From: Shewanella kaireitica
GTDB taxonomy: Bacteria > Pseudomonadota > Gammaproteobacteria > Enterobacterales > Shewanellaceae
Assembly (NCBI RefSeq): GCF_023284045.1
Contig: NZ_JAKIKQ010000015.1
Location: forward strand, 1-64,000
Direction: 5' to 3'
Length of the DNA: 64,000 nucleotides
The notes below the pieces were generated by a model. It was not told the origin of the DNA. It saw only the letters and a list, made by a program, of their open reading frames with translations, and did no database searches. The first letter of the stretch is position 1. The number at the start of each line of letters is the position of its first letter. The position numbers and the translations under genes were made by a program. This document shows, one piece after another, positions 35,946 to 44,981 of the stretch.

Positions 35946-38756
35946 ATGAAAGTTTTAGTCCGGAACAGTGTCATTATTAGCTTTCTTGTTAGTAGTTTTT
36001 TGGTCATGAATATCGCCATAGCTGCACCATTGAATAGCATAACGGCTGATGCCAATATCGTTGATAAAGAGCGAGTGCTCTATTGGTTGATCAAGCGTGG
36101 CGAAGTGGCTTCAAATGCATCGCAAGCTGAAAAAGCACAGGCTGTTGAAGCCTTTATTGCCCGCTCTAAGGGGCCGAAAAGAATATCTCTTCAAGAAGCA
36201 AGGTTTGAAGCTTCTCGAGCTAAAAAAGGTGAAAAGGCTAACAAATTGGTTAGCTTTGCCGCACCACAAGCACAATCGATTACGAATAAGACGGTTAAAG
36301 TATTAGCTGTACTCGTTGATTTTCCCGATCTCCCCCATGATGATAACGGCCTAAGTAGTAGCGATACCTCTATGTATTACAGCTCTTATCCCGCGGAGCA
36401 TTATAAAAATTTGTTGTTCTCGACTAACGGTTACGCTGGACCGTCTGGGCAAACACTGATGACAGGCTATGAATACTATCAGGCAGAATCAGGTGGGAGT
36501 TTCTTTTTTACTGGCGATGTCAAAGGTTGGTATCGCGCCGCGAATAACGCTGCGACATACGGCGGTAATGACAGTACTGATAATGACATCGGCGCGCTTG
36601 ATTTAGTTAAAGAGGCTATAACTGCAGCCGTTTCGCAGATGAGTAGTAGCGAATTAGCAACTTATGATATTGAAGATCCCTATGATATTAATGGAAACGG
36701 CAACTTTGATGAACCAGATGGCGCAATCGATCATGTGATGATTTTCCATTCCAGTATCGGTGAAGAAACTGGTGGTGGTATGTTAGGTGCCGATGCGATT
36801 TGGTCCCACCGCTCATCTATTAATCCTTATACCATCCCAGGAAGCAGCATGATGCTGAGTAGTTATACTATTCAACCCATAGACGCAGCATTGGGTGTAT
36901 GTGTCCATGAGTTTGGTCATGATCTTGGGTTGCCAGACGAATACGATATTAGCGGTGAAGGCAAGGGCTCTCCCGTGGGATTATGGTCTGTGATGGCTTC
37001 TGGTAGTTGGGGCGGCGCGATAAGAGGTACTGAGCCTACCGGGTTTAGTCCCTATGCGCGTTCGTATTTACAGGAGCGATATCAAGGTAACTGGGTTTCA
37101 GAGCAAAAACTACAGCTCAGTGCGCTGGATTCAAGTGGGTTGGATGTCGCGCTAGTTGAAGCGGTTAATCATGAGCAGGTCAACCAGATCTCAATGGCTG
37201 TTCCAGCTGCGCCTTTAGCATTCACACCACCTTACCGCGGTGACTATCAGTTCTACTCAGATCAGGGGGACATGATTAATCATGCAATGTCATTTGATGT
37301 AGAGCTACCTGCAGTAACACCATTAACATTACTGATGAAAGCGCATTGGAATATAGAGCTTGATTATGACTATGCTCAGGTGATGATTGATGGCACTGCA
37401 CTGGCAGGAAATTACACCAAAGCAAGTAATCCGCAAAACTCCGCACGCAATATTATTACTGGAAAGTCGAGTGAACTCGCGGCGGCAGAGGGGAGTGAGA
37501 GTTGGGTAGAGCTAGAATATGACTTGAGTCCATATGCAGGTCGCACAGTGCAGCTCTCGATCAACTACGTGACCGATCAGGCCGTTGGTGATTACGGTAT
37601 AGTTATTGACGATATCACCATTAAACAAGCACAGACTCAAGTGTTGTTTGACGGTGCTGAAAATAATACTGACACAGTATTCGCGGGTTTTTTACGTGTC
37701 ACAGATACTCGTCCAGGTAAAGATCGCCGTTATATTGTGCAGTTACGAAGTCAGCAGGGAGTGGATAAAGGCCTAATTAGCCGCCGTTATGATCCTGGCG
37801 TATTACTATGGTTTGAAAATGAAGACTACAACAGTAACGAAGTTAGCAAACATGCAGGCTACAGCTTAATTGGCGTGGTGGATGCTGACCAAAACTTAAT
37901 TGGTAATTTAGATACTGAAGTGCAAGTGCGTGACGCAGCATTTAGTTTGTTTAATCAGTCTTTTTACAGCACTGGAACGATTGAAGATGAACATTTGTCA
38001 GGCCATAAACTGTTTGAAGACTCTACTGATTATTCGGCGCCGTTGCAGCCTGAATCAGGAATGGTGCTGACAGAGCTTGGTATTTCAATGGAAGTGATGG
38101 CACAAGCTGAAGATAGCAGCACTGCAATGGTGAAATTTACCTATACAGGTAGCGCAGTTGCGCCTGGAGAGCTTAGTGCGACTATTTCTCAAAATCAGCA
38201 AGGAGGCCAGGTAACCTTTACTGCCAATGTCAGTGGCGGGGATGGGAATTATCAATATGCGTGGGATTTCGGTGTAAATAATGCTGCTAGTACTTTAGCC
38301 GCGCCCAGCTATACATATGCCAATGCGGGTAGCTATTTAGTGACTCTCACTGTTACCGATGGTAATGGCACTGAATTCACCAATAGCACGACTGTTACAG
38401 TGCATGCGGCACCTGACGCTGGATTTACATTTACAGCGAGTGGTTTATCGGTGACATTTAACAATACATCATCTGGTGGAAGTGGTGAGCTCAGCTATCT
38501 ATGGCAATTTGGCGACGGAGTAACAAGCACCGCTGTATCTCCATCACATACTTACACCGCTGGAAGTTATACCGTGACGCTAACAGTGACTGATGAACAA
38601 GGTCAAAGCGGTGTTATGACAGCTGCCATAAACGTTGCCGCTGCTGCGGATACAACCATCCAAAAGAGTAGTTCTAGCTCAGGTGGCGGTAGTTTAGGGA
38701 TCTTATCGCTATTGCTTTTAAGCGTGTTTGCCGGTTATCGGCGTCAGCAAAGATAA
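35946..38756 (+). CDS. secreted M6-family metalloprotease with PKD domains and GlyGly-CTERM
   Basis: The 936-residue protein has a signal peptide (1-27) and a propeptide. The M6 (immune-inhibitor-A-like) catalytic domain has the zinc site HEFGHDLGLPDEYD (His321, Glu322, His325). Next come a MAM/jelly-roll-like stretch (WVELEYDLSPYAGRTVQLS, DDITIK) and two PKD domains (about 745-905; YAWDFG, LWQFGDG, YTVTLTVTD). The C-terminus is GGGSLGILSLLLLSVFAGYRRQQR-like, that is, Gly-rich, hydrophobic, then basic: a GlyGly-CTERM sorting signal processed by rhombosortase. The start ATG 35946 has GGAGTAGG upstream; a longer frame begins 36 codons earlier without a ribosome site. Expected location: outer surface or medium after type II secretion. 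Confidence 0.92.
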   Translation: MKVLVRNSVIISFLVSSFLVMNIAIAAPLNSITADANIVDKERVLYWLIKRGEVASNASQAEKAQAVEAFIARSKGPKRISLQEARFEASRAKKGEKANKLVSFAAPQAQSITNKTVKVLAVLVDFPDLPHDDNGLSSSDTSMYYSSYPAEHYKNLLFSTNGYAGPSGQTLMTGYEYYQAESGGSFFFTGDVKGWYRAANNAATYGGNDSTDNDIGALDLVKEAITAAVSQMSSSELATYDIEDPYDINGNGNFDEPDGAIDHVMIFHSSIGEETGGGMLGADAIWSHRSSINPYTIPGSSMMLSSYTIQPIDAALGVCVHEFGHDLGLPDEYDISGEGKGSPVGLWSVMASGSWGGAIRGTEPTGFSPYARSYLQERYQGNWVSEQKLQLSALDSSGLDVALVEAVNHEQVNQISMAVPAAPLAFTPPYRGDYQFYSDQGDMINHAMSFDVELPAVTPLTLLMKAHWNIELDYDYAQVMIDGTALAGNYTKASNPQNSARNIITGKSSELAAAEGSESWVELEYDLSPYAGRTVQLSINYVTDQAVGDYGIVIDDITIKQAQTQVLFDGAENNTDTVFAGFLRVTDTRPGKDRRYIVQLRSQQGVDKGLISRRYDPGVLLWFENEDYNSNEVSKHAGYSLIGVVDADQNLIGNLDTEVQVRDAAFSLFNQSFYSTGTIEDEHLSGHKLFEDSTDYSAPLQPESGMVLTELGISMEVMAQAEDSSTAMVKFTYTGSAVAPGELSATISQNQQGGQVTFTANVSGGDGNYQYAWDFGVNNAASTLAAPSYTYANAGSYLVTLTVTDGNGTEFTNSTTVTVHAAPDAGFTFTASGLSVTFNNTSSGGSGELSYLWQFGDGVTSTAVSPSHTYTAGSYTVTLTVTDEQGQSGVMTAAINVAAAADTTIQKSSSSSGGGSLGILSLLLLSVFAGYRRQQR

Positions 38757-38766
38757 AAAGTAATGG

Positions 38767-38794
38767 CAGCCACTATTGTTAGTGATAGTGGCTG
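38767..38794. terminator. hairpin between convergent protease and ubiC genes
   Basis: CAGCCACTAT-TGTTAGTG-ATAGTGGCTG has a 10-bp perfect stem but no T-run on either side. Confidence 0.4.
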
Positions 38795-38811
38795 ACCAAG
38801 ATAAGATGTGG

Positions 38812-39381
38812 CTATTTACCAAGAGCTGTTATGGCTTGCTGAGCTGCGGGTAGGAATATCTCACTCACAATAAGCTGCTCCTGAGCATGCTCGAAATAAC
38901 GTCGACGCCCCCAGAGTTCACTGCTGACATCTTGATCTAAGGATTCGGCGAGTTTGGCTATTTTGCTGCAAGCTTCAAAATGTGCGACTTCAATTTTGCC
39001 TGGAGTAAACTCATCCTTTGAATAGAGCAACTCACCTAATGGTCTGACGCCTAAGCCCAAAAAATCTTGCTGCTTTTTTTCCAGTAAGCGGCCAGGGATA
39101 AGGGTTCTAGCAAAAATCCAAGGTGTGCCATCAAGTATCAGTAATACTTCCCTAATCCAGACTTGTTGTTGAGTTGGGTACTCATCAGTCAGCGGTGATA
39201 ATGTGTCTTCACCAAGCACTTTCACCTCAAACACTTGGCATTGTGTTTTCAGTTTTTTAGTTAAACTACTGCTGCTTAATAGCCAGTCTTTAAAAGGCGG
39301 AGAGGGTAAGTTGGTCATTTTGTCTGGTGAAATCCACTTAATTGATTCACCATAAGGGAAGCTTAACCTAGTCACAGTCAT
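38812..39381 (-). CDS. ubiC: chorismate pyruvate-lyase UbiC
   Basis: The 189-residue protein converts chorismate to 4-hydroxybenzoate, the first step of ubiquinone synthesis. Family blocks are WIREVLLILDGTPWIFARTLIP and FLGLGVRPLGELLY, then WGRRRYF. It is some 24 residues longer at the N-terminus than E. coli UbiC (165), so MTNLPSPPFKDWL at residue 22 is an alternative start. No ubiA follows in this window. Confidence 0.93.
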   Translation of the reverse strand: MTVTRLSFPYGESIKWISPDKMTNLPSPPFKDWLLSSSSLTKKLKTQCQVFEVKVLGEDTLSPLTDEYPTQQQVWIREVLLILDGTPWIFARTLIPGRLLEKKQQDFLGLGVRPLGELLYSKDEFTPGKIEVAHFEACSKIAKLAESLDQDVSSELWGRRRYFEHAQEQLIVSEIFLPAAQQAITALGK

Positions 39382-39533
39382 CTAATTCTCGGTACAATGC
39401 TAGAACCGAAGCAGTCTAGCATGTCAATGCCGACTCAGATAGCCGTTGCTGGTTTGAACTGATGGGACTACTTGATAAGAAAACTGATTGAGAAGCTATC
39501 TCATCTTATGTTGACGACGGAGTCATTTTCCAA

Positions 39534-39935
39534 ATGAGAACATTTATCGCGATATTACTCTTAGGCTTGAGTAGCAGCTTTAGCCTATTTGCTGCAGACG
39601 ACAAGCCGCTAGAGGAGTACGCCTATTACGGTTTCGAGCCAGAAATCGTTACTAACTATATATCGAATCGAAACAAGCTAGGTTATGTCAGGATCAGTGT
39701 CGAGCTAATGGTTAAAAAGCCGGAAGACTTAGTGAGTCTAGAAAGGCATGATCCGCTACTGCGTGCAGCAATCGTGGAGATCTTAGGCAATCAAACTGAA
39801 GACAAAGTGAAATCACTAACGGGCAAAGAGGAGATCAGGCGTGAATGCTATAAAATGGTCAATCGCCTGTTAGAACAAGAAACTGGTAAAGAGCTGGTGG
39901 TGAACCTACTGTTTACTAAATATCTGTACGATTAA
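39534..39935 (+). CDS. periplasmic FliL-like protein
   Basis: A 133-residue protein with a cleavable-looking signal peptide (FIAILLLGLSSSFSLFAA). It has a C-terminal FliL-type domain: YYGFEPEIVTNYIS..LGYVRISVELMV, RHDPLLRAAIVEIL, and LFTKYLYD at the end. Standard FliL is a membrane-anchored stator-associated protein beside fliM; here the anchor is replaced by a signal peptide and there are no flagellar neighbours. It may be an additional motor-associated factor or have another role. Divergent from ubiC. Confidence 0.8.
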   Translation: MRTFIAILLLGLSSSFSLFAADDKPLEEYAYYGFEPEIVTNYISNRNKLGYVRISVELMVKKPEDLVSLERHDPLLRAAIVEILGNQTEDKVKSLTGKEEIRRECYKMVNRLLEQETGKELVVNLLFTKYLYD

Positions 39936-39997
39936 TATCGTCTTAGTAAAGCCAAGTTATCGACCTCGTTATAGCCAATGCATTGCGCTGAGTGAAC

Positions 39998-41041
39998 ATG
40001 AATAAAACAGACAACAAGCAGAACAACCCTGCTCCAGCTAAAGCAATATCAAGGCTAAATAAGGGGATGCACCCGCGTAACCTTCATAATGCGGGTTATG
40101 ACTTTGAGGCGCTAATTGATTGCTACCGTGAGCTTAAACCGTTTGTTAGCCGTAACGATTTTGGTAATTTGTCGATAGATTTCGCCTCTCCTAAAGCAGT
40201 AAAAGCGCTTAATGCTGCGTTGCTCAAGCACCATTACGGGGTGGATGACTGGGATATTCCGCAGGGCTTCCTGTGTCCGCCGATACCAGGACGCGCTGAT
40301 TATATACACCATATTGCAGATCTTTTAGCTGTAAAAAAAGCGTCTAAAAGCCAGATCCCTAAAGGAAACAAAATTAGCGCATTAGATATTGGTACTGGTG
40401 CAAACGTCATTTACCCGCTACTTGGAGTCCAATCATATGGGTGGCAATTTGTCGGTAGCGATGTTGATCCTGTATCCATAGATAATGCACAGCAGATATT
40501 TGCTCGAAACCCTAAAATAAGTCGCAAATTGAGTTGCCGCTTACAAAGAGATCCACAACATGTATTTAGTGGGATTATCAACCCAGACGATCGTTTTGAT
40601 GTCACTTTATGCAATCCACCCTTTCATGCATCGCTTGCCGAAGCCAATGCAGGTACAGCGAGAAAACTGACTAATTTGGCGGCCAATCGTGCCGCTAAAT
40701 CGGGTCAAAAAGGGGCAACGAAACCAACCAATATAGATACTGCAGTCCTTAACTTTGGCGGCCAGAAAGCAGAACTTTGGTGTGATGGCGGGGAAAGACA
40801 GTTTCTTCATAACATGATTAACGAAAGCCAATTATTTGCTAGCCAATGTTTATGGTTCACCACTTTAGTTTCTAAAAAAGAAAATTTACAACCTGCCCAA
40901 GCTATGTTGCAGAAACTAAAAGCCCATGAGGTGAAGGTGATTGATATGCACCAAGGCAACAAAATCACCCGTATTTTAGCTTGGACTTTTTTAACGGCAG
41001 AGCAGCAGCTGTTATGGCAAAAATACCGTGAGTTGCGTTAG
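39998..41041 (+). CDS. rlmF: 23S rRNA adenine-1618 N6-methyltransferase RlmF
   Basis: This 347-residue SAM-dependent methyltransferase begins with a basic tail, then RLNKGMHPRNLHNAGYDFEAL. It has the SAM-binding ALDIGTGANVIYPLLG and the catalytic NPPF for N6-adenine methylation. It modifies A1618 of 23S rRNA. GTG 39992 is an alternative start two codons upstream. It lies 62 bp downstream of the FliL-like gene on the same strand. Confidence 0.95.
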   Translation: MNKTDNKQNNPAPAKAISRLNKGMHPRNLHNAGYDFEALIDCYRELKPFVSRNDFGNLSIDFASPKAVKALNAALLKHHYGVDDWDIPQGFLCPPIPGRADYIHHIADLLAVKKASKSQIPKGNKISALDIGTGANVIYPLLGVQSYGWQFVGSDVDPVSIDNAQQIFARNPKISRKLSCRLQRDPQHVFSGIINPDDRFDVTLCNPPFHASLAEANAGTARKLTNLAANRAAKSGQKGATKPTNIDTAVLNFGGQKAELWCDGGERQFLHNMINESQLFASQCLWFTTLVSKKENLQPAQAMLQKLKAHEVKVIDMHQGNKITRILAWTFLTAEQQLLWQKYRELR

Positions 41042-41273
41042 CAGAGCGCCGCAGTCTCCCCAGTATTGCGACGGACTGCTAAAATAACTGGCTGAATGAT
41101 TTCAATTTTTTAAAATCTTATCCTAAACTCATAGCAATATAACTGACTTGAATGGATTATTTGCTTAATGCGTAATACCTGTTATCAATTCAGTGGTATT
41201 TTTGTGTTCAATGTATGGGGATTGGCGCGCAACTGGCTCGAAGCGCAGTTATTTTAGTCGTCTAGGTAGCATT

Positions 41274-41645
41274 ATGAACTTCAAGCTGGAAAACTTACTG
41301 GTTGAACTAGAGCTGTATTTGCAAAAGGCGGAGGTGAGATCGTCTCGGGCAGAATTAGAGCGCTTGATCAGTGATGACTTTTTGGAGTTTGCCGCTTCAG
41401 GATGCAGCTTTGGCAAGCGTGAAGTGTTATCACGCCTGCCAGATGAAAGGGCTCCATTAATTGAAACTAGCCACTTTGAAGTTCGAGAGCTGAGTGAAGG
41501 TGTCTGCCAGGTTTTTTACCGCGCTAAGCTAAAAAAAGCAGATGAAAACATCACCAACTTTTCTATGCGCAGCTCAATCTGGCGCAAGCATAAGGAGGTG
41601 TGGCAAATGGTGTTTCACCAAGGCACACCTTGTCGACCATTTTGA
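41274..41645 (+). CDS. DUF4440/NTF2-like protein
   Basis: A 123-residue cytoplasmic protein with an NTF2-like pattern: LEMYLQKAEVRSSRAELERLISDDF-like helix, FEFAASG, then VFYRAKLKK and SSIWRKHKEVWQMVFHQGTP. No signal peptide is present, unlike the paralogous fold at 29466-29888. ATG 41274 is chosen because the 27 codons upstream do not resemble the family. Function unknown; such proteins often act as small-molecule binders or antidotes. Confidence 0.75.
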   Translation: MNFKLENLLVELELYLQKAEVRSSRAELERLISDDFLEFAASGCSFGKREVLSRLPDERAPLIETSHFEVRELSEGVCQVFYRAKLKKADENITNFSMRSSIWRKHKEVWQMVFHQGTPCRPF

Positions 41646-41670
41646 TACATTGCCCCATCTTTAAATAGAT

Positions 41671-42579
41671 TTATGCTTGTCCGTTCCAAATTATTTTTCC
41701 ACAGCCCGTTAAGTCATATCCACCTAATGTAGCTGCTAATTGCTGTGATTGGGGTTCGGCTAGTAAGTTGAATAAGCGCTGCAACTGACGTCTAAAGTAG
41801 ATCCCTTGCGGCATAACAAAGTCAAAAGATTCTGTCACTAACGGCACGAAGCTCAAACCACTTTCAAGTGCAACTGACTGACAGCCAAAGCCTATATCTG
41901 CGTCATTACGGGCAATGTATCCAGCTAATTCCCGCTCACTTTGAGCAACTAGGTTTGAGTTTAACTGCTCAAATGTCGCGCCTTGCTTCATTAACCACTG
42001 CTCCAAATGCTGCTGACTACCAGCCCCCGCTTGTCTTGCGACCCAGCGCCAAGACTGTTGGGATATTTTGTCCAACTCTTGACAACGATGATGCATATCC
42101 GAGCGCATCATCAACCCTTGTTTACGGGTATAGCCATGCACCATCACCCATTGTTGGTGGTTTGCATAGCCTTGCAGCAATGCAGGATGGCGCACGCCGC
42201 GCTCTTCAACACTACCCCAGTGCAGAGTACACACATCGGCATAGCCGCGAGAGAGTAAATCCAAGCCTAAGCGTGAGCCAGTAGAGCTGTAACTAATTAA
42301 TTCACTCTTACCGACTTGTGACATCATCCGAGCGACTAACATGGATAACAGAGGATCATCGCTGCCTGTTATATGCATTCGGTCTGAGAGCATACCGCTA
42401 TGGCAAGAGTCCATCACCCAACGGTCAATTAATATTTTAGGGAACAGCCACTTGCCGGTTATTTTCGTCGCAGGTAAAATTCGGTCATTCGCCATGGAAT
42501 AGACTTTTTTCTCATTCAGATCTAAGTATTCAGAGACCTGGCGTGCGCTCATGTAGATAAGCTCTGTAGGCTCAGTCAT
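41671..42579 (-). CDS. HTH regulator fused to a periplasmic-binding-protein-like domain
   Basis: The 302-residue protein has an excisionase/MerR-like helix-turn-helix (about 8-55; MSARQVSEYLDLNEKKVYSMAND, then GKWLFPKILIDRWV). A PBP-like ligand domain follows (about 75-295; SSTGSRLGLDLLSRGYADVC, ARQAGAGSQQHLEQWL, DADIGFGCQSVA). That domain type, PF12727-like, is common in regulators of molybdenum-cofactor enzymes and may sense molybdate, a cofactor precursor or an oxyanion. It lies 47 bp downstream of fdhD on the same strand, so control of the formate dehydrogenase genes is likely but not shown. ATG 42579 has GGAA upstream. Confidence 0.85.
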   Translation of the reverse strand: MTEPTELIYMSARQVSEYLDLNEKKVYSMANDRILPATKITGKWLFPKILIDRWVMDSCHSGMLSDRMHITGSDDPLLSMLVARMMSQVGKSELISYSSTGSRLGLDLLSRGYADVCTLHWGSVEERGVRHPALLQGYANHQQWVMVHGYTRKQGLMMRSDMHHRCQELDKISQQSWRWVARQAGAGSQQHLEQWLMKQGATFEQLNSNLVAQSERELAGYIARNDADIGFGCQSVALESGLSFVPLVTESFDFVMPQGIYFRRQLQRLFNLLAEPQSQQLAATLGGYDLTGCGKIIWNGQA

Positions 42580-42626
42580 TGTGATTCCTTGTGGCGAAAA
42601 CCGTTGTTGCTTGTTGATGTGAGTGA

Positions 42627-43454
42627 TTAAATTGCATCAAATTCAATGTTTTCAGCACCGTTATAAACCAAGAAGTGACGGCCTTTGGCTCGGGCGATCA
42701 TAGTGATCCCAAGCTTCTGTGCGAGTTCAAGCCCCATTTGGGTTGCACCACTTCGCGAGAGTAATACTGGGATCCCCATCTTGGCGACCTTAATAACCAT
42801 CTCTGAAGTTAGCCGTCCAGTTGTGTAAAATAGCTTGTTATGACCAATATCTTGCTTGAGCCACATCTCGCCAGCCAATGTATCAACGGCATTATGGCGA
42901 CCAACATCTTCTACAAACCCTTTAATTTGGTCACCTTGGCATAAACCGCAACCATGCACAGCTCCGGCATTCTTGTAGGTTTCGTTATAGGCACTGATAT
43001 TTTTAAGTAGGCTATAAATCATGCTTTGCTTTATTTGTGGTGTAGGTAGGTTTATCTCATCGAGGCCGGCCATGAAGCCACCGTATACCGTACCTTGTCC
43101 GCAGCCTGAGGTGACTGTTTTTTCTGATAGTTTTTCATCTAAGTCATCGGTCTTCTCGCTGGTTAAAATAGCAGCTGAGTTAACATCCCAATCGACAATG
43201 ACTGATTCTAGTTGACTTAAGTCTGATATAAAGCCCTGATTTTTAAGATAACCTAATGAAAGTGCCTCAGCTCTAGCTCCCAAGGTCATTAAGGTTACGA
43301 TAGGGCGCCAATTCAAATAAACAGTCAGTGGACGCTCACAAGCAATAAATTTATCGACCTGTTCGCCCTTTTCATTGACGGCTTTGACCGCAATAGTTAG
43401 CGGTACTTCGGTGTCGGTTTTGATCAAAGTTGGGTTGCTCTTGTTTGCTGTCAT
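42627..43454 (-). CDS. fdhD: formate dehydrogenase sulfurtransferase FdhD, variant Cys arrangement
   Basis: This 275-residue FdhD-family protein delivers sulfur to the molybdenum cofactor of formate dehydrogenase. It has the FdhD marks FVEDVGRHNAVDTLAGEM and FYTTGRLTSEMVIKVAKMGIPVLLSRSGA. Oddly, the canonical GCGxCG loop (Cys121 and Cys124 in E. coli) reads SGCGQG here, so only Cys118 remains. A CGLC pair appears instead at 169-172, just after VHG and before the EDVGRH block. Start: ATG 43454 (GGG upstream) rather than an ATG four codons earlier. Divergent from the DUF3305 gene; the gap holds an FNR-type site. Confidence 0.93.
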   Translation of the reverse strand: MTANKSNPTLIKTDTEVPLTIAVKAVNEKGEQVDKFIACERPLTVYLNWRPIVTLMTLGARAEALSLGYLKNQGFISDLSQLESVIVDWDVNSAAILTSEKTDDLDEKLSEKTVTSGCGQGTVYGGFMAGLDEINLPTPQIKQSMIYSLLKNISAYNETYKNAGAVHGCGLCQGDQIKGFVEDVGRHNAVDTLAGEMWLKQDIGHNKLFYTTGRLTSEMVIKVAKMGIPVLLSRSGATQMGLELAQKLGITMIARAKGRHFLVYNGAENIEFDAI

Positions 43455-43630
43455 AAGACCCGTCATCAGTTATGGAATTTTAGTTGCTGTTATTGATAAG
43501 CAATATCTGTACCTAATTTTAGGTGGTTATAAGTTAGCTACAGATCACACTTATGACGTCGAGGTCGTCCATTTATGTCCTATTGTTGATTGCGTTCTGG
43601 ACAAAATGTCCTAATCTTTGGTGGGAATAG

Positions 43631-43644
43631 TTGATCTAGTTCAA
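43631..43644. promoter_or_regulatory. candidate FNR/EtrA site
   Basis: TTGATCTAGTTCAA matches TTGAT-N4-ATCAA at nine of ten fixed positions. It lies about 110 bp ahead of the DUF3305 start and 180 bp ahead of fdhD, in the divergent promoter region of the formate dehydrogenase genes. Confidence 0.6.
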
Positions 43645-43748
43645 ATTATTATCTTGTTATTGTGTGGCACACATATTGCTTCACTAGAGGGGTATCTATT
43701 TAGTTGGACTGCCAACCAGGCAGCCATCTCAGGCAAGACGGAGACTGA

Positions 43749-44219
43749 ATGCAACATACCGAAAGCCAATGGCCAATGTACGTTTCTCTGAAAAAGATTG
43801 AGAAGCAAGTCGGAAGATGGACCTCTGTACAGTGGGAAGTCGACCAAATGCTTCCTGCCACTCACGCTGCACCAGAAGGCGCAAAACTCGTCTTGCTTGA
43901 GCTGCATAAAGACGAGCGCGGTAGCTACCGTATCAATATCGACATGGATAATGCCATGTTATATATCGTTTGTGACGAAACTCTTGAGGGGGATTGGATC
44001 CCCGCGGCTATCTCTGCTGACCAGAATGTCGCTGCAGGCTGCCTCGAGGGTGATACCCCAGTGCTTAACATTCCTATGCCACAAGCTATCGCATGCTGGA
44101 TTGAAGCATTTATTACTCGCCACGGTGAAGTTGAAATTCGAGCCCATCGTCGTCAAAAGCATGTGAATCGCCGTAAGAATGAAGGCCCGAGCACCAACCA
44201 TTTTGCAGGTAACTCATGA
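43749..44219 (+). CDS. DUF3305 protein of the fdh maturation operon
   Basis: The 156-residue protein begins with the DUF3305 core WPMYVSLKKIEKQVGRWTSVQWEVDQMLP and has a C-terminal basic tail (RAHRRQKHVNRRKNEGP). DUF3305 and DUF3306 genes are found next to formate dehydrogenase genes in several proteobacteria; their function is not known. ATG 43749 has GGAG 5 bases upstream. It overlaps the next gene by 4 bp (ATGA), so translation is coupled. Confidence 0.85.
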   Translation: MQHTESQWPMYVSLKKIEKQVGRWTSVQWEVDQMLPATHAAPEGAKLVLLELHKDERGSYRINIDMDNAMLYIVCDETLEGDWIPAAISADQNVAAGCLEGDTPVLNIPMPQAIACWIEAFITRHGEVEIRAHRRQKHVNRRKNEGPSTNHFAGNS

Positions 44220-44836
44220 GTGGCCTACTGTCGCGCTGGAATTTGCGTCGACAAAAAGTTGAGCAGGAAGCTGAAGCTGACATAGAACCCCCCGTTGCTG
44301 TTGAAGCGAAGGTCGAGACCGAAGATGCTGCAATTCCAGCAACGCCCTCTGCAGAAAGTTCTAGCGGAGACGTTGTTGAGTCTGATGAAGCGCAGCTACT
44401 TACTGCAGAGGACTTACCGGATCCTGAGAAAATTGAAGTGGGTGGCAGTTTTGCTAGCTTCATGGGAGCTAATGTTGATCCTGCTGCTAAGTCTGCAGCC
44501 TTAAAAGCATTATGGAAACAGCCGCATTATAGCGAAATCGATGGTTTGCTTGAATACGCCCTCGATTACAGTAACCAGCCCAAACTCTCTGCCGATGTAT
44601 CGGCGGAACTGGCAAAGAAAGTATTCCGCCATGTTGTTAAAGATAAAGACGATGAGGAGGAGAACGAAGAAGCTTTGGCACTTGAGTCAGATGAGATGAC
44701 CAGTACCGAAGAAACTGTTCAAGTTGAAGCTGTTAGCGATATCGAGACGGTATCGGACATTTTGGACGAGGATGATGAGCTACTGTCCCAAAATGAACCA
44801 GAACACCATGATGACACTAATAACAAAGTTGTTTAA
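44216..44836 (+). CDS. DUF3306 protein of the fdh maturation operon
   Basis: A 206-residue acidic protein opening MSGLLSRWNLRRQKVEQE. The conserved part is FASFMGANVDPAAKSAALKALWKQPHYSEIDGLLEYALDYS. Long Glu/Asp-rich stretches on both sides (about 20-75 and 140-206) are probably disordered. Partner of the DUF3305 protein. Role in maturation or assembly is inferred from context only. Confidence 0.85.
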   Translation: MSGLLSRWNLRRQKVEQEAEADIEPPVAVEAKVETEDAAIPATPSAESSSGDVVESDEAQLLTAEDLPDPEKIEVGGSFASFMGANVDPAAKSAALKALWKQPHYSEIDGLLEYALDYSNQPKLSADVSAELAKKVFRHVVKDKDDEEENEEALALESDEMTSTEETVQVEAVSDIETVSDILDEDDELLSQNEPEHHDDTNNKVV

Positions 44837-44981
44837 CGTCACTATAGAGTGTTTTTAATTCCACAAATTTGGTATGTGAATTGCTGTACTTAAGGTAAAG
44901 CTGGCGCATTAAATTAGCGCAATATAATTAAACAGCGACTCTACGTACAGAAACAGCCAAAGAACTGTTCAGGAACGCAAT

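Noticed and set aside
42007..42284. Plus-strand frames antisense to the HTH-PBP regulator
   Set aside because: Shadow frames of a well-supported gene; no domain pattern.
43375..43614. Plus-strand frame between fdhD and the DUF3305 gene
   Set aside because: It overlaps the fdhD N-terminus and the divergent promoter region, and the sequence does not resemble a protein domain.
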